A stretch of DNA of 64,000 nt, from the NCBI GenBank assembly GCA_905182985.1, contig CAJJDN010000012.1:255857-319856 (forward strand). Direction: 5' to 3'. Below the pieces are notes generated by a model. That model saw only the letters and a program-made list of their open reading frames with translations, was not told where the DNA came from and made no database searches. The DNA is from Paramecium sonneborni (Eukaryota > Ciliophora > Oligohymenophorea > Peniculida > Parameciidae). The translations under genes and the position numbers were made by a program. This document shows, in pieces, positions 1 through 10,067 of this stretch. Within the stretch, counting starts at the first letter, position 1; each line of letters begins with the position of its first letter.

Positions 1-1162
1 CATATTTTGTATGACCTTTCTAATTTAAATCTTCTTCTTTGACTATAATCTATTGCTGAAGTTATTGTAAATCAAGAACATTTTTAACATATTTTTAAGG
101 ACCCAAAAGTTAAATCAACTAAGTTTTTAGTTTTTCAAGTCCTTCTGCTTCTCTTTTTATATATTCATATGACTTTGCCATATCAAAAGCAACTCTATTA
201 ATTAAGTTATTTAAAATCATTACAATTCAAATTTCTTATATTATTAGGTGAATTATTGTTAAAATTCAATCAATTATTTAATTTCTTATTGTTCACCTAC
301 TTTGAATATACCAAGATCTATTTATTTAAGATATGAATTACTATTTATAGCTGTTTCAATTGTTTTCTTTAAATCATATGGCAATATATGATCAACAAGA
401 GTATTAAAAATGATATTACACAAACAATCTCTTTTTTCTGAATTCACTCCAAATTCCTCATCTAAAATTTGCAATTGTTTTTTTGTGATATTCTAACTTA
501 ATATTTAGAATTAATTTTAATAATTCAAATTAAAATCAGATATCTAATTTTACTAAGAAATTTTAATACAAGTGAGGGTATCTTGACACAATGATTAATA
601 AAAATATTCTGTTATTCAACATTTTTTTGGAGAACTTCAATTTATTTATTAAGTTCAGATACTTTTAACTCAAGAAGCTCGACATATATTTTCTTACGCT
701 TTCTTGAATCTCTTGCTGATTGTCTATTTTTTGCCAGTTTTATTTTATTGCTATCATCATAGTCTTATTCTTCATGGGAATATCCATTATCTTTATCTAA
801 TGATTTCTTTGTTTTAAGATAATTCTTTTATCTATATTGTATATAATTCGATATTACTCTTTTCTTAATGATATTGAAGATTCTTAATTAGTGGGAGCTA
901 TTTCAATTAGAGAGTTTATTTTATTTACATAAACACTTTTTGAATAGTTTACATTAAATAACTCCTGATTATTCTTAATTATTGATTAGTTATGTTTTTC
1001 AAAAGGTCTACATTTCCTTATTTAATCATTTAGAGGAGGAGAAACTTACTATTGATCTTACTCTCCAAACATCCATTTGTTTGTCATCTGATCAAGTTCA
1101 TAAGAGGAATTTATTAATTATATTAAGGAATCTGAGTTAACAATGTCATAGGACGCTTTCAT
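1..1162 (-). CDS. bZIP transcription factor (3' partial)
   Basis: The start codon is at 1162 and the frame is still open at base 1, so the C-terminus is missing. A basic region NRQSARDSRKRKK lies near 740-690 and carries the N-x7-R signature of bZIP proteins. A heptad stretch follows (YVELLELKVSELN, then IEVL), which would be the dimerising leucine zipper. Upstream is a polar Q-rich N-terminus; downstream is a helical region of about 150 residues without an obvious motif. At least two short introns are needed, one about 29 nt long near the C-terminal part (GTAATG...AATAG). It should be a nuclear DNA-binding regulator, probably dimeric. The gene at 15684 has the same basic region and layout and looks like a paralogue. 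The bZIP assignment is firm; targets cannot be inferred. Confidence 0.85.
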
Positions 1163-1502
1163 TTTTAAATTTTATTGAAATAATATTATTATATACCTAT
1201 AAAGATTGATTTAATATATATTAACGATGATAATAATAATGAGGTATAAGAGATTAGAAGTAATAATTTTTATTGATTTCGTAGCATCATCTTTTTATTA
1301 CGCAATAAAAAAAACAAATTAATAAACTGGATATTTATTCTATATAACTGCCAAATTAAGAATATTAAAGAAAATTAAAGAAACATTTAAATAATTATAT
1401 CTAGGTTTCTGTTTGTTATTAGAGATATATGGTCAAATACAAAATCCCATAAATCTTATAGAAGTAAAAATATTTTTGTATATAAATTTATAATGATTAA
1501 TA
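1163..1502. other. Intergenic AT-rich stretch
   Basis: This stretch lies between the bZIP start and the duplicated 3' end of the exchanger gene. No open frame of useful length was seen. It would hold the bZIP promoter and the 3' UTR of the exchanger gene. Confidence 0.5.
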
Positions 1503-1778
1503 TCATTGTTCTGATAAATAGCTGACTATGGAACTTAATGCAACTGTTAATGTTGTAATGAAAATGAAAAACACTGAATAAATAAAGAAATAATAATAAG
1601 CTAAATTTTTAGTGAGTTTGAATCTAGAAATAGATGATAAATGAATACTTTTTAGTAATTACAACAATGCATGTCATTATGATATTCATTAACGAAAAGA
1701 TGATGACACAATAAGCAATAGAATTATTCATTCTTGTGATAATCTATGATTAATTTGTAATGTACAATATCAGTTTAT
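1298..1778. repeat. Duplicated contig end, left copy
   Basis: These 481 bases recur at 2505-2985 with a constant offset of 1207, and the two copies touch opposite edges of the N run. It contains a second copy of the exchanger gene's 3' end (stop equivalent at 1503-1505). I read this as two overlapping contigs that were not merged, not a biological duplication. Confidence 0.9.
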
Positions 1779-2504
1779 NNNNNNNNNNNNNNNNNNNNNN
1801 NNNNNNNNNNNNNNNNNNNNNNNNNNNNNNNNNNNNNNNNNNNNNNNNNNNNNNNNNNNNNNNNNNNNNNNNNNNNNNNNNNNNNNNNNNNNNNNNNNNN
1901 NNNNNNNNNNNNNNNNNNNNNNNNNNNNNNNNNNNNNNNNNNNNNNNNNNNNNNNNNNNNNNNNNNNNNNNNNNNNNNNNNNNNNNNNNNNNNNNNNNNN
2001 NNNNNNNNNNNNNNNNNNNNNNNNNNNNNNNNNNNNNNNNNNNNNNNNNNNNNNNNNNNNNNNNNNNNNNNNNNNNNNNNNNNNNNNNNNNNNNNNNNNN
2101 NNNNNNNNNNNNNNNNNNNNNNNNNNNNNNNNNNNNNNNNNNNNNNNNNNNNNNNNNNNNNNNNNNNNNNNNNNNNNNNNNNNNNNNNNNNNNNNNNNNN
2201 NNNNNNNNNNNNNNNNNNNNNNNNNNNNNNNNNNNNNNNNNNNNNNNNNNNNNNNNNNNNNNNNNNNNNNNNNNNNNNNNNNNNNNNNNNNNNNNNNNNN
2301 NNNNNNNNNNNNNNNNNNNNNNNNNNNNNNNNNNNNNNNNNNNNNNNNNNNNNNNNNNNNNNNNNNNNNNNNNNNNNNNNNNNNNNNNNNNNNNNNNNNN
2401 NNNNNNNNNNNNNNNNNNNNNNNNNNNNNNNNNNNNNNNNNNNNNNNNNNNNNNNNNNNNNNNNNNNNNNNNNNNNNNNNNNNNNNNNNNNNNNNNNNNN
2501 NNNN
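1779..2504. other. Scaffold gap (726 N)
   Basis: This is a run of N between identical flanks. Because the flanks are the same sequence, the true gap is probably zero or negative. Frames running through it carry no information. Confidence 0.95.
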
Positions 2505-2985
2505 TTACGCAATAAAAAAAACAAATTAATAAACTGGATATTTATTCTATATAACTGCCAAATTAAGAATATTAAAGAAAATTAAAGAAACATTTAAATA
2601 ATTATATCTAGGTTTCTGTTTGTTATTAGAGATATATGGTCAAATACAAAATCCCATAAATCTTATAGAAGTAAAAATATTTTTGTATATAAATTTATAA
2701 TGATTAATATCATTGTTCTGATAAATAGCTGACTATGGAACTTAATGCAACTGTTAATGTTGTAATGAAAATGAAAAACACTGAATAAATAAAGAAATAA
2801 TAATAAGCTAAATTTTTAGTGAGTTTGAATCTAGAAATAGATGATAAATGAATACTTTTTAGTAATTACAACAATGCATGTCATTATGATATTCATTAAC
2901 GAAAAGATGATGACACAATAAGCAATAGAATTATTCATTCTTGTGATAATCTATGATTAATTTGTAATGTACAATATCAGTTTAT
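2505..2985. repeat. Duplicated contig end, right copy
   Basis: Same sequence as 1298-1778. This copy is continuous with the rest of the exchanger gene, so it is the one to use for the gene model. Confidence 0.9.
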
Positions 2986-4523
2986 GAATCACTTTTAGGA
3001 TCTCTAAATAAATCAAAAGAAACAATTCCTGGATATTTTTCAATAGCAGTCAATCTAACCAATGCTCCACCAAATCCACATAACATATTAAAAATAGTTC
3101 CTGAAAAACATCCTGTCATAGCCATCAATCCATAACCAATTGATGCTAATTTAGTATTTACTAAGAAATCACAAGTAGAATTTCCAAATGCTAAAAATGT
3201 CATTCCTAAATAAGAATAACTTACTCCAGTAATTGTTTATATTAACTAAATAAATTAATTTATTATTACCAAAATAAAATCAATTAAAACTTAAATAACC
3301 TATTTACACCAAATAATTGAGCATACAACACATTCCATTGATAATATAATTATAGGAATTTCAAATATTATTTAATAGATAAATAGAAACAATCCAATTA
3401 CTTCTAAAATTATCCATACTTTAATATCATAAATTTCCATTGAAAATGCTATTAAAATATATCATCTACATTTATTACATCCTAATAATGCTATCATTGC
3501 AATTGGACATACAATTTAATGTATAGCAGCATATTTTTTATCATATTTTTCTTAATTACTTGCAGGAATAGTAATTTTTCGAACAAACTCCAATGATGTA
3601 ATATAAACATATTTAAGTTTTGAGACTAAAGACATTTCTCCAAAAGATTTCTTAAAAGATTCAGGAATAGATTCTGCTAATTCTTTTTTCAATTCTTCAT
3701 CAGCATTTTATATAGCTTAATTTCCTTCTTCTCCTTATTCTTTTTATGCTAACAATTATTTTTCTTCTTATTCTTTTCTTTCTTCCTATGAATTAATTTC
3801 ATCTTATCTTTCCTCTATAATTATTTTGTTTTATTACTTTTCTTTATACTATTTTCATTCACTAAAACAACAACTATATAGATTATATATAATGAACAAA
3901 ACCCTATTGCCATGTAATGATTAATTTAACCAATAAATGCAAAAATCATCAATAATACTATAGCAACTCCATTAAATACAATATCTCTCATAAAAGGTAC
4001 TTTTTCTGCCTTAATATTTATATGTTAAATCTTTACTTTCACAATTCCTGATAATAAAATGACTGCTCCTACTATTATTGTTGTCATAAATAGACCACTT
4101 CCAAAAATACTTCCTACAGCAATCAAAATACCATCATCATCTTATGAAGCTAAAACTGCACATAAAAAATCTGGCACACCATTTGCAAAAGCTATTAATG
4201 TTACACTTCATAAATATTTAGTAATTACCCTGCAAATGTTTATGACATTTTGAAATATTCAGCTATAAATGTCACTGCAGGTGATAAATAGTCATCAACT
4301 GTCCTTGCTAAAAAGTTAAATAAAATAAAAAACAAGAATGGCTATTTAAATATTAATTCAATTCTCATACAGCTATTAAGATTAATATCACCCAATTTTG
4401 ATCAAGTTAGCAAAAATAATAATGTGTAAATGGGAATATTGTTTGATCATTACAATTATCCTTTGCATATTGACAAGTGTCATCTGATGAGTTTATTAGT
4501 GAATATAGGCAAGTGTTAGCCAT
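2710..4523 (-). CDS. Cation/calcium exchanger, NCLX/NCX6 type
   Basis: Multi-pass Ca2+/cation antiporter of the CaCA superfamily. The N-terminus has spaced cysteines typical of the NCLX branch (MANTCLYS, DDTCQYAKDNC, YYFCQL). Alpha-repeat 1 is seen as AGVTLIAFANGVPD followed by GSIFGSGLF. A long hydrophilic loop follows, and alpha-repeat 2 reads MTFLAFGNSTCDFL then GCFSGTIFNMLCGFG. The conserved acidic residue of alpha-2 is present (CDF). The last membrane segments end at SSIVSYLSEQ and a TGA at 2710. Several 20-30 nt introns are required; one at 4206-4228 ends in AAG rather than TAG and is fixed by the reading frame of alpha-1. The protein likely acts in a Ca2+-store or mitochondrial membrane. 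Subfamily is inferred from the cysteine pattern and alpha motifs; localisation is not shown by the sequence. Confidence 0.85.
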
Positions 4524-4992
4524 TCTAAAAAACGAATATATTAATTTATTAATTTTTATACTTACTTTATTATCATTAATTAAAATACTTTCATATCATT
4601 TTTTATGCATCCTTCTCTAATTTACTTTTAACTTTTATATATATTATCAATAAAACATCTTACAACACTTTATTCTATGTATAATATTTTTATATTAATT
4701 TTATTATCAAAAATTTATAAATTTAATATATTTCAAAATAATTTCTCTTAATCAAAAAAAGTTTTAAACACTTTTTTGTCTATCAAATTTTGATATTACA
4801 TAAAAAATATTTATATTTTCTTTAGAATTTTAAATATTAATATTACCTTTTAGTTAATTCTTATTTCGTCATCAAATAATTTTTTTCTTATTAGTTCCAT
4901 ATATTTTCATTTGTTTGGAGAATAGTATTTTATTTTTATTTATTTAAATAGCATGTTGAATATTAGGAAAGCATGTCTAATTTTTAGAAGTC
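4524..4992. other. Intergenic AT-rich stretch
   Basis: This lies upstream of the exchanger gene. It contains long T-rich runs and no convincing frame on either strand. Confidence 0.5.
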
Positions 4993-5485
4993 TCATAATG
5001 TCAATTTAATATATTTAAAAATATTGTTTAGTTTTAAGAGAATTACCCTAAAAAGATATTCAATCGACTTTCTTTTAATAATTTTAAATGAATATTAGAA
5101 AACCTGCATTATTATTAATTGATTAAATAGATAGACTTATTGTATAAGAATTATTATATTTAATTACAAATTAGTCACAACCTTATGTTCTTTGAATAAG
5201 CGGTAATTTGTGATGTAAATATTAGTTAAACGAGGATGATGAATACAAAAGATTATAAAAATTGTCTTTTGGAATAAAAGAATTGACTCATCGAATTTCT
5301 ACTCTTTAAACCTTTAATGACATATAATCATTAAAATTATGTACAATCTCACAAGTATATATAAGTGATTTGTTCCTATCCATTTCAATAAAGAAGCGTG
5401 GAGCTATTAGTTTCAATATTATTTGATAGATTTTAAAATCGATAATTTGTGAATGCCTTTCATTAAGCTGCTTAAGAAATTGCAT
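4993..5485 (-). CDS. Possible small uncharacterised gene
   Basis: A frame opens at ATG 5485 (MQFLKQLNERHSQ) and stays free of TGA for about 75 codons. One in-frame TGA follows. Removing a 25-nt GT...GAG segment at that point leads into another open frame of about 95 codons, ending at TGA 4993. The product would be hydrophobic and rich in I, L and K, with no motif I recognise. Its start would lie only about 90 bp from the divergent gene at 5577. Continuous openness under a one-stop code in AT-rich DNA is weak evidence, so this may be chance or a decayed gene. Confidence 0.3.
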
Positions 5486-5576
5486 AACTATAAGAACAAA
5501 GAACTTTTCTAAGTTAGAGATCTTTGTCTAAAATTTCTTATATGTAAGTTATATATATTATACAAGTTATAATTCA

Positions 5577-8500
5577 ATGACAGATTTACGCAAAGGTTCA
5601 CAAAATGCACAATTTTCAAAGTCAGTAATTAGAAAACTTATTGAGGCTAAAAAGTTTTGTACCCAATATTTGAAATAGTTTTTTTTATTGGCAAATGATT
5701 TAAAAATGGATATAGAAAAATTAGCAAGAATTTTTTAAATTTTTATAAAAAGTACTCAAGATTAAGAATTTCGATTAAAAATAATATCAATTTTTAATGA
5801 ATGTAAAAAGGAAATTTTTGGAAATAAAGAATGGGTAACAGCCTATTATGAAGAAATTGATTAATGTATCAATAATTATAGATATATGAGATTTCATGTA
5901 AAATCATATCCATATGCCAAACCATAACTCAGAAAATAATCCGGATAAAATAACGAAAGTTGGTTTTTACTTGATTGATCAAGAATTTGATAATAATAGC
6001 GAAGAGAGTTAAGAAGAATCAATAAGTTATATAATTTAAAAATGGCTAACCGAAACAGAAACCTATCATATTTAAGAATTAAATGATATTTAAGAATTAA
6101 ATAATATCTCAAACCAATCAGAATATTTAGAAGAACTTATAAAATATGTAACTCAACCATAAAAGTGTGATACATTTAAATTTTGGGTAAATATGATTCT
6201 TTACTTTTTTTTAGGATAAGTATATAATAGAATCTTCATAAGTAACAGATAATACATATTATAAATTTAACTTAAGAAATTTGAGTGTTTAAGAAACTAT
6301 TAGATCCTATAAGGCTCTTTAGATATTAACAAAGGAAGAAAACGTGTCTTTTTTAAATTAAGTCATCCCACAAAATGTTATTTAAATATGTAATTATAAC
6401 ATTGAAATTCTTAGTTAATGGAGTTTATGAGTGTTTTAATGATTCTAGTTCTAATGCTAATCTCTATCATATAGGAGAATTGATTGATAAAACATTATAA
6501 AGAGAACCTAAATTAGGTGTAGTTTAAATTATTGATTTAAATCTCTTTTTTTCTTTAACTTAATACATTTATAATCCAATGATATCATCAATATTAGAAA
6601 GTATTAAATTAAATTCATATTTAGATATAATTAATTTAAAAATTGATAAATATTAATTAGGATCCTTTTTTTAAGAATAGATTTGGAAATACTTATCTAA
6701 AATTCATTGGTTCAAATTTATTGGCAAAATGATTTCCAAAGATAATTAGCTAACTAGAATAGATTAAAGTTCCAAAAGTGAAGTGACTATTACTATTTTA
6801 TCAACTCTTAAAGCACTTGTATAATATGAATCAAAATAAATTTAACCAATTAGTGTAAATTCTGAAGATAAAGTTAAGTTAACCAATCTTTTAGGATCTC
6901 TTTAGGCTGGTAAGTCTCCAGATTTATTTTACACTACTAATCAATAAAATTGGTAATTAAATTTAGAAGTTAATGAAAATATTACAATATATTAAATAAT
7001 TGCTTCAGATGTAGATAATTTAAAATAATTTAATTAAGAAAGAAATAATAATTCATTTCTTAAATAATATTACTAAGATTAAAAAAATCTTAAATCAAGA
7101 AGATCAATGATTAGTTTAAATGATTCTAATATAAATTTTAATAAGAGTAGTAGTTTATTATAAGATAAGAATATTGTGTTTACTAAATCATTAGATTCAA
7201 ATACTTCAATTAATAATTATTAATCAAATATTAACATTTAAAGAAGTTAAGGTAAAATTTTAGAGAAATTTGGATAATCTAATTCATTCTAATAATCTCC
7301 AATATATTAGGTTGAATCTCCTGGACTATAGATTCTAACATAAATATAAAGATTTGAGATAGGTGATGAACCAAAATCATTTAGCTAAAGTAATCAAAAA
7401 AAATCACCATTTGTTAATACTCGAAGTTATATAAGGCATAAGACAGAAGATCATTGCACATTTGAAGGTTTTTCTAGTTCTAAACTTCGAACTATTTATC
7501 CAAGTTATAAAACATTAATAAAAAATACTGAATACTAAAAGTAATTGGAAAATTTAAATTTTAATTATAACTATTTTCTAGATGGAATAAGAATACTTTA
7601 AGAATCAACAAAATTTATGATAGAATTTTTAAGACTAAATAATGAAAAAGTTAAATAAACCTTAAATAGATTAGATGTAACATCTGTTTGCAAGTCCTTC
7701 TTAAATGAAGAATTATTTAATAAATATTTCTAAATTTATTTATTAAATATATTAGACACAAAAAAAAATGAATTTAATGTATCTGATGATTGTGGAGCAT
7801 TTATAAATTTTGTATTTGAAAATGTAATTGAAATTAAATAGCTATTCGAGTGTGCATAGAGCTTATGTAATAGCTTTATGAAATCAATCGAGTATTTATG
7901 TTAGATTATTTATGAAATTCATAAAAACCCTTATGTTCTGGATAGTGAAACTTTGAGATTCAAGAAAACATTGTTATTAACTACACTTAATTATGGATTT
8001 TAATTAATTTATTAAACAAATTAAGGTTTTATGGAGAAATATATTGTAAAATATCTTAATGAAAGCGTTCTACATATTTTAATTATTTGGTTTTTTGATA
8101 GCCATTCTAATAATATACTCTAAAGGAATTTTTGCATGTAATTATTATAAAATATATTAAGTTTTCTAAATCTTTTATTAAATTAGGCTCCTTCATCATT
8201 AATATCTACTATATTTTTTAAAATAGGATTGATTTCATCCTTATAAAATGCAAACTAAAAGTTTTTTTTTAATGGAGTTAAGAACAACGAAAATTTTAAA
8301 GATTTGTGTTACTATATCTAAATTATAACAGAATTGATTTTATTTGTAAAAATAAGAATTTATATGATTTAGGTTTTAAAATAAAGATAATTGATAAATT
8401 TAGAAAAGAATTTAGAGACAATGGAATCATGGAATATTTTAACAAATGGAAAATCTTATATGCCATTATAAATCAAAAAATTTTAATCTTTTTAACCTTT

Positions 8501-8726
8501 ATTATAGGAGAATTAAATATGTAAAGAAAAGAGTTCTATGAGCAATAATACATAAAATGCTTAGAAATCAAATGAAATAAAATAAAAAGAAAAAAGAACG
8601 AGTGATTTTGTGGGTTAAAGGTATTAATTTATATTATAAAGAAAATCAACAACTTTTAGTACTAAACTTTAACCATTGAATCCTGATTTAGGTAATAAGT
8701 TAAATTAATAAAGTTTAAAAGCTTGA
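5577..8726 (+). CDS. Large protein, possibly SAPS-type phosphatase regulator
   Basis: A long multi-exon frame runs from MTDLRKGSQNAQ to a stop at 8724-8726 (NQQSLKA). The protein is mostly helical with a polar, S/N/Q-rich linker in the middle (around 7020-7450). Short stretches recall SAPS-domain regulatory subunits of PP6/Sit4: SEYLEELIKYVTQP early on, WFKFIGKMI before a polar helix, a later repeat of long alpha-helices, and SHSNNILQRNF near the end, comparable with the NNxLH element of that family. These matches are short, so the family is a suggestion only. The joint near 5880-5905 needs an intron ending GAG. Alternatively 5577-5978 is a separate 133-residue gene and the large gene starts near 5895. 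A polar C-terminal tail carries many serines. Confidence 0.5.
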
Positions 8727-8903
8727 TTTGTTGTGCTCTTGTAATTAAAAATGATTTTTAATATTATTAATTTAATGTATATATTATTGTTTTTAAAGTA
8801 ATTATTATTTTGAAAAGAATTAGACAAATTTTTTTGAAATTGATAAAAATTATGAAATGAAATTTATATTTGAATCAATTTTAATATTATAATATTAATA
8901 AAT

Positions 8904-9413
8904 ATGAATTCTAAAGAATAAACTTCAGCTGATAAGAGAGAAACATTATAATTATTTTAGAAAGTTTGTTAAAGTGAACAAAAATAGAATATTTAAATAA
9001 ATAAAGAAAATGTGGATCCATAAATATAAATTATGATTTAAAATGGTAATAAAGAAAGGAAGAAAAGATTTAGAATGCCTTATGAAATATTTAGTAGCAA
9101 GAAAAAATATGAAATTTTAAGACTTAGTAAACCAAATAGCAATAAATAATATGAATTTGTAGTTTATGATGAAGAATAACTTAGATTACAAAAGGAATTT
9201 TCAGAGAAAATAAGAGATGTTTTTGATAAAGATGATGATGTGGATACAACAGAGAGTGTATTATAATAATTATAAGATATTTGTTTGAATGATCTAATAG
9301 ATGGAGTAAGACAAAATTAACAAGAATCTGTACCGAATATGATAAATTTATTAAGAGTAAAGAGACATTATGATATATTGGATAGAGATAAAAATGAAGA
9401 TATTTAGAATTGA
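8904..9413 (+). CDS. Uncharacterised 169-residue protein
   Basis: A single uninterrupted frame runs from MNSKEQTSADKRE to TGA at 9411. It is highly polar and Q/E/K-rich at the N-terminus, with a basic patch ERKKRFRMPYEIF in the middle and an acidic DKDDDVDTTESV stretch later. There is no membrane segment or signal peptide, and I recognise no family. The next gene starts 27 bp after its stop on the same strand. That is very close even for this compact genome, but no functional link is visible. Confidence 0.6.
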
Positions 9414-9440
9414 TAAACTACTTTAAATATAAATTATAAA

Positions 9441-9986
9441 ATGTAATATAAAAATGAATTAACTATATCATTAGGACAACTCGAAGAAGATTTGAACTGT
9501 GATGAAACATCGCCTTCTCGATAATTTAATTCATTTAAGATGATTAATCAATTACCAATAAAAACAAAGGATTCTGTAGAATAGAAATTTAGATAAATAA
9601 AAAGAAGATAAAATCATCACAAATCTGATATACATAGACCAACTTAACTTAATTGTATTGATTAGAAAAATAATGAAATTGAGAAAAGAGGTGCAACTTA
9701 TGAAAGGTTGCCTAGTGATTTATAAATTGATTCATAAATCAGATAACCTAAAAAAAAGAATATAAAAGTTTCAATTTAAAGTTTAAGTAGAAATAATGTA
9801 TTAGAATCAAATTCATCATCTTATAGTTCAAAATAAAATTGTGTAAAAGGGATATTGAAGAAATAAACTTTAGATTCATCTTTTTCTGATAATAATTCCA
9901 GAAATAGTAGTATTAGTAGTAAGAAAAATGTAAAGTTTAATTTATCGAAACCAGATGTACGAAGAGCATTAAATTAATGGAAATGA
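9441..9986 (+). CDS. Uncharacterised protein with possible PP1-docking motif
   Basis: A single-exon frame of 181 residues starts MQYKNELTISLGQLEED. The protein is basic and disordered in character, rich in Q, N, S and K. Near the C-terminus it has CVKGILKKQTLDSS and then SSKKNVKFNLSKPD. KNVKF fits the RVxF consensus for docking to protein phosphatase 1, and a GILK element shortly before an RVxF-type motif occurs in some nuclear PP1 partners. That link is inference from two short motifs. The gene starts 27 bp after the preceding one and ends about 80 bp before the MBL-CNB fusion gene. Confidence 0.6.
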
Positions 9987-10067
9987 TTACTTTTTTTGAT
10001 TGATTCATTTTTTAATTCTAAATGAATTAATAATTTTATTACTTAATAATAATTTATTTGTTATACG

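Noticed and set aside
1760..2524. Long frames across the N run on both strands
   Set aside because: They are produced by N bases and have no coding meaning.
1298..2985. Tandem duplication of the exchanger gene end as a biological event
   Set aside because: The copies abut the gap edges exactly, which fits an unmerged contig overlap better.
8306..8524. 72-residue plus-strand frame
   Set aside because: It overlaps the 3' part of the large gene at 5577-8726 in another frame, with no family signal.
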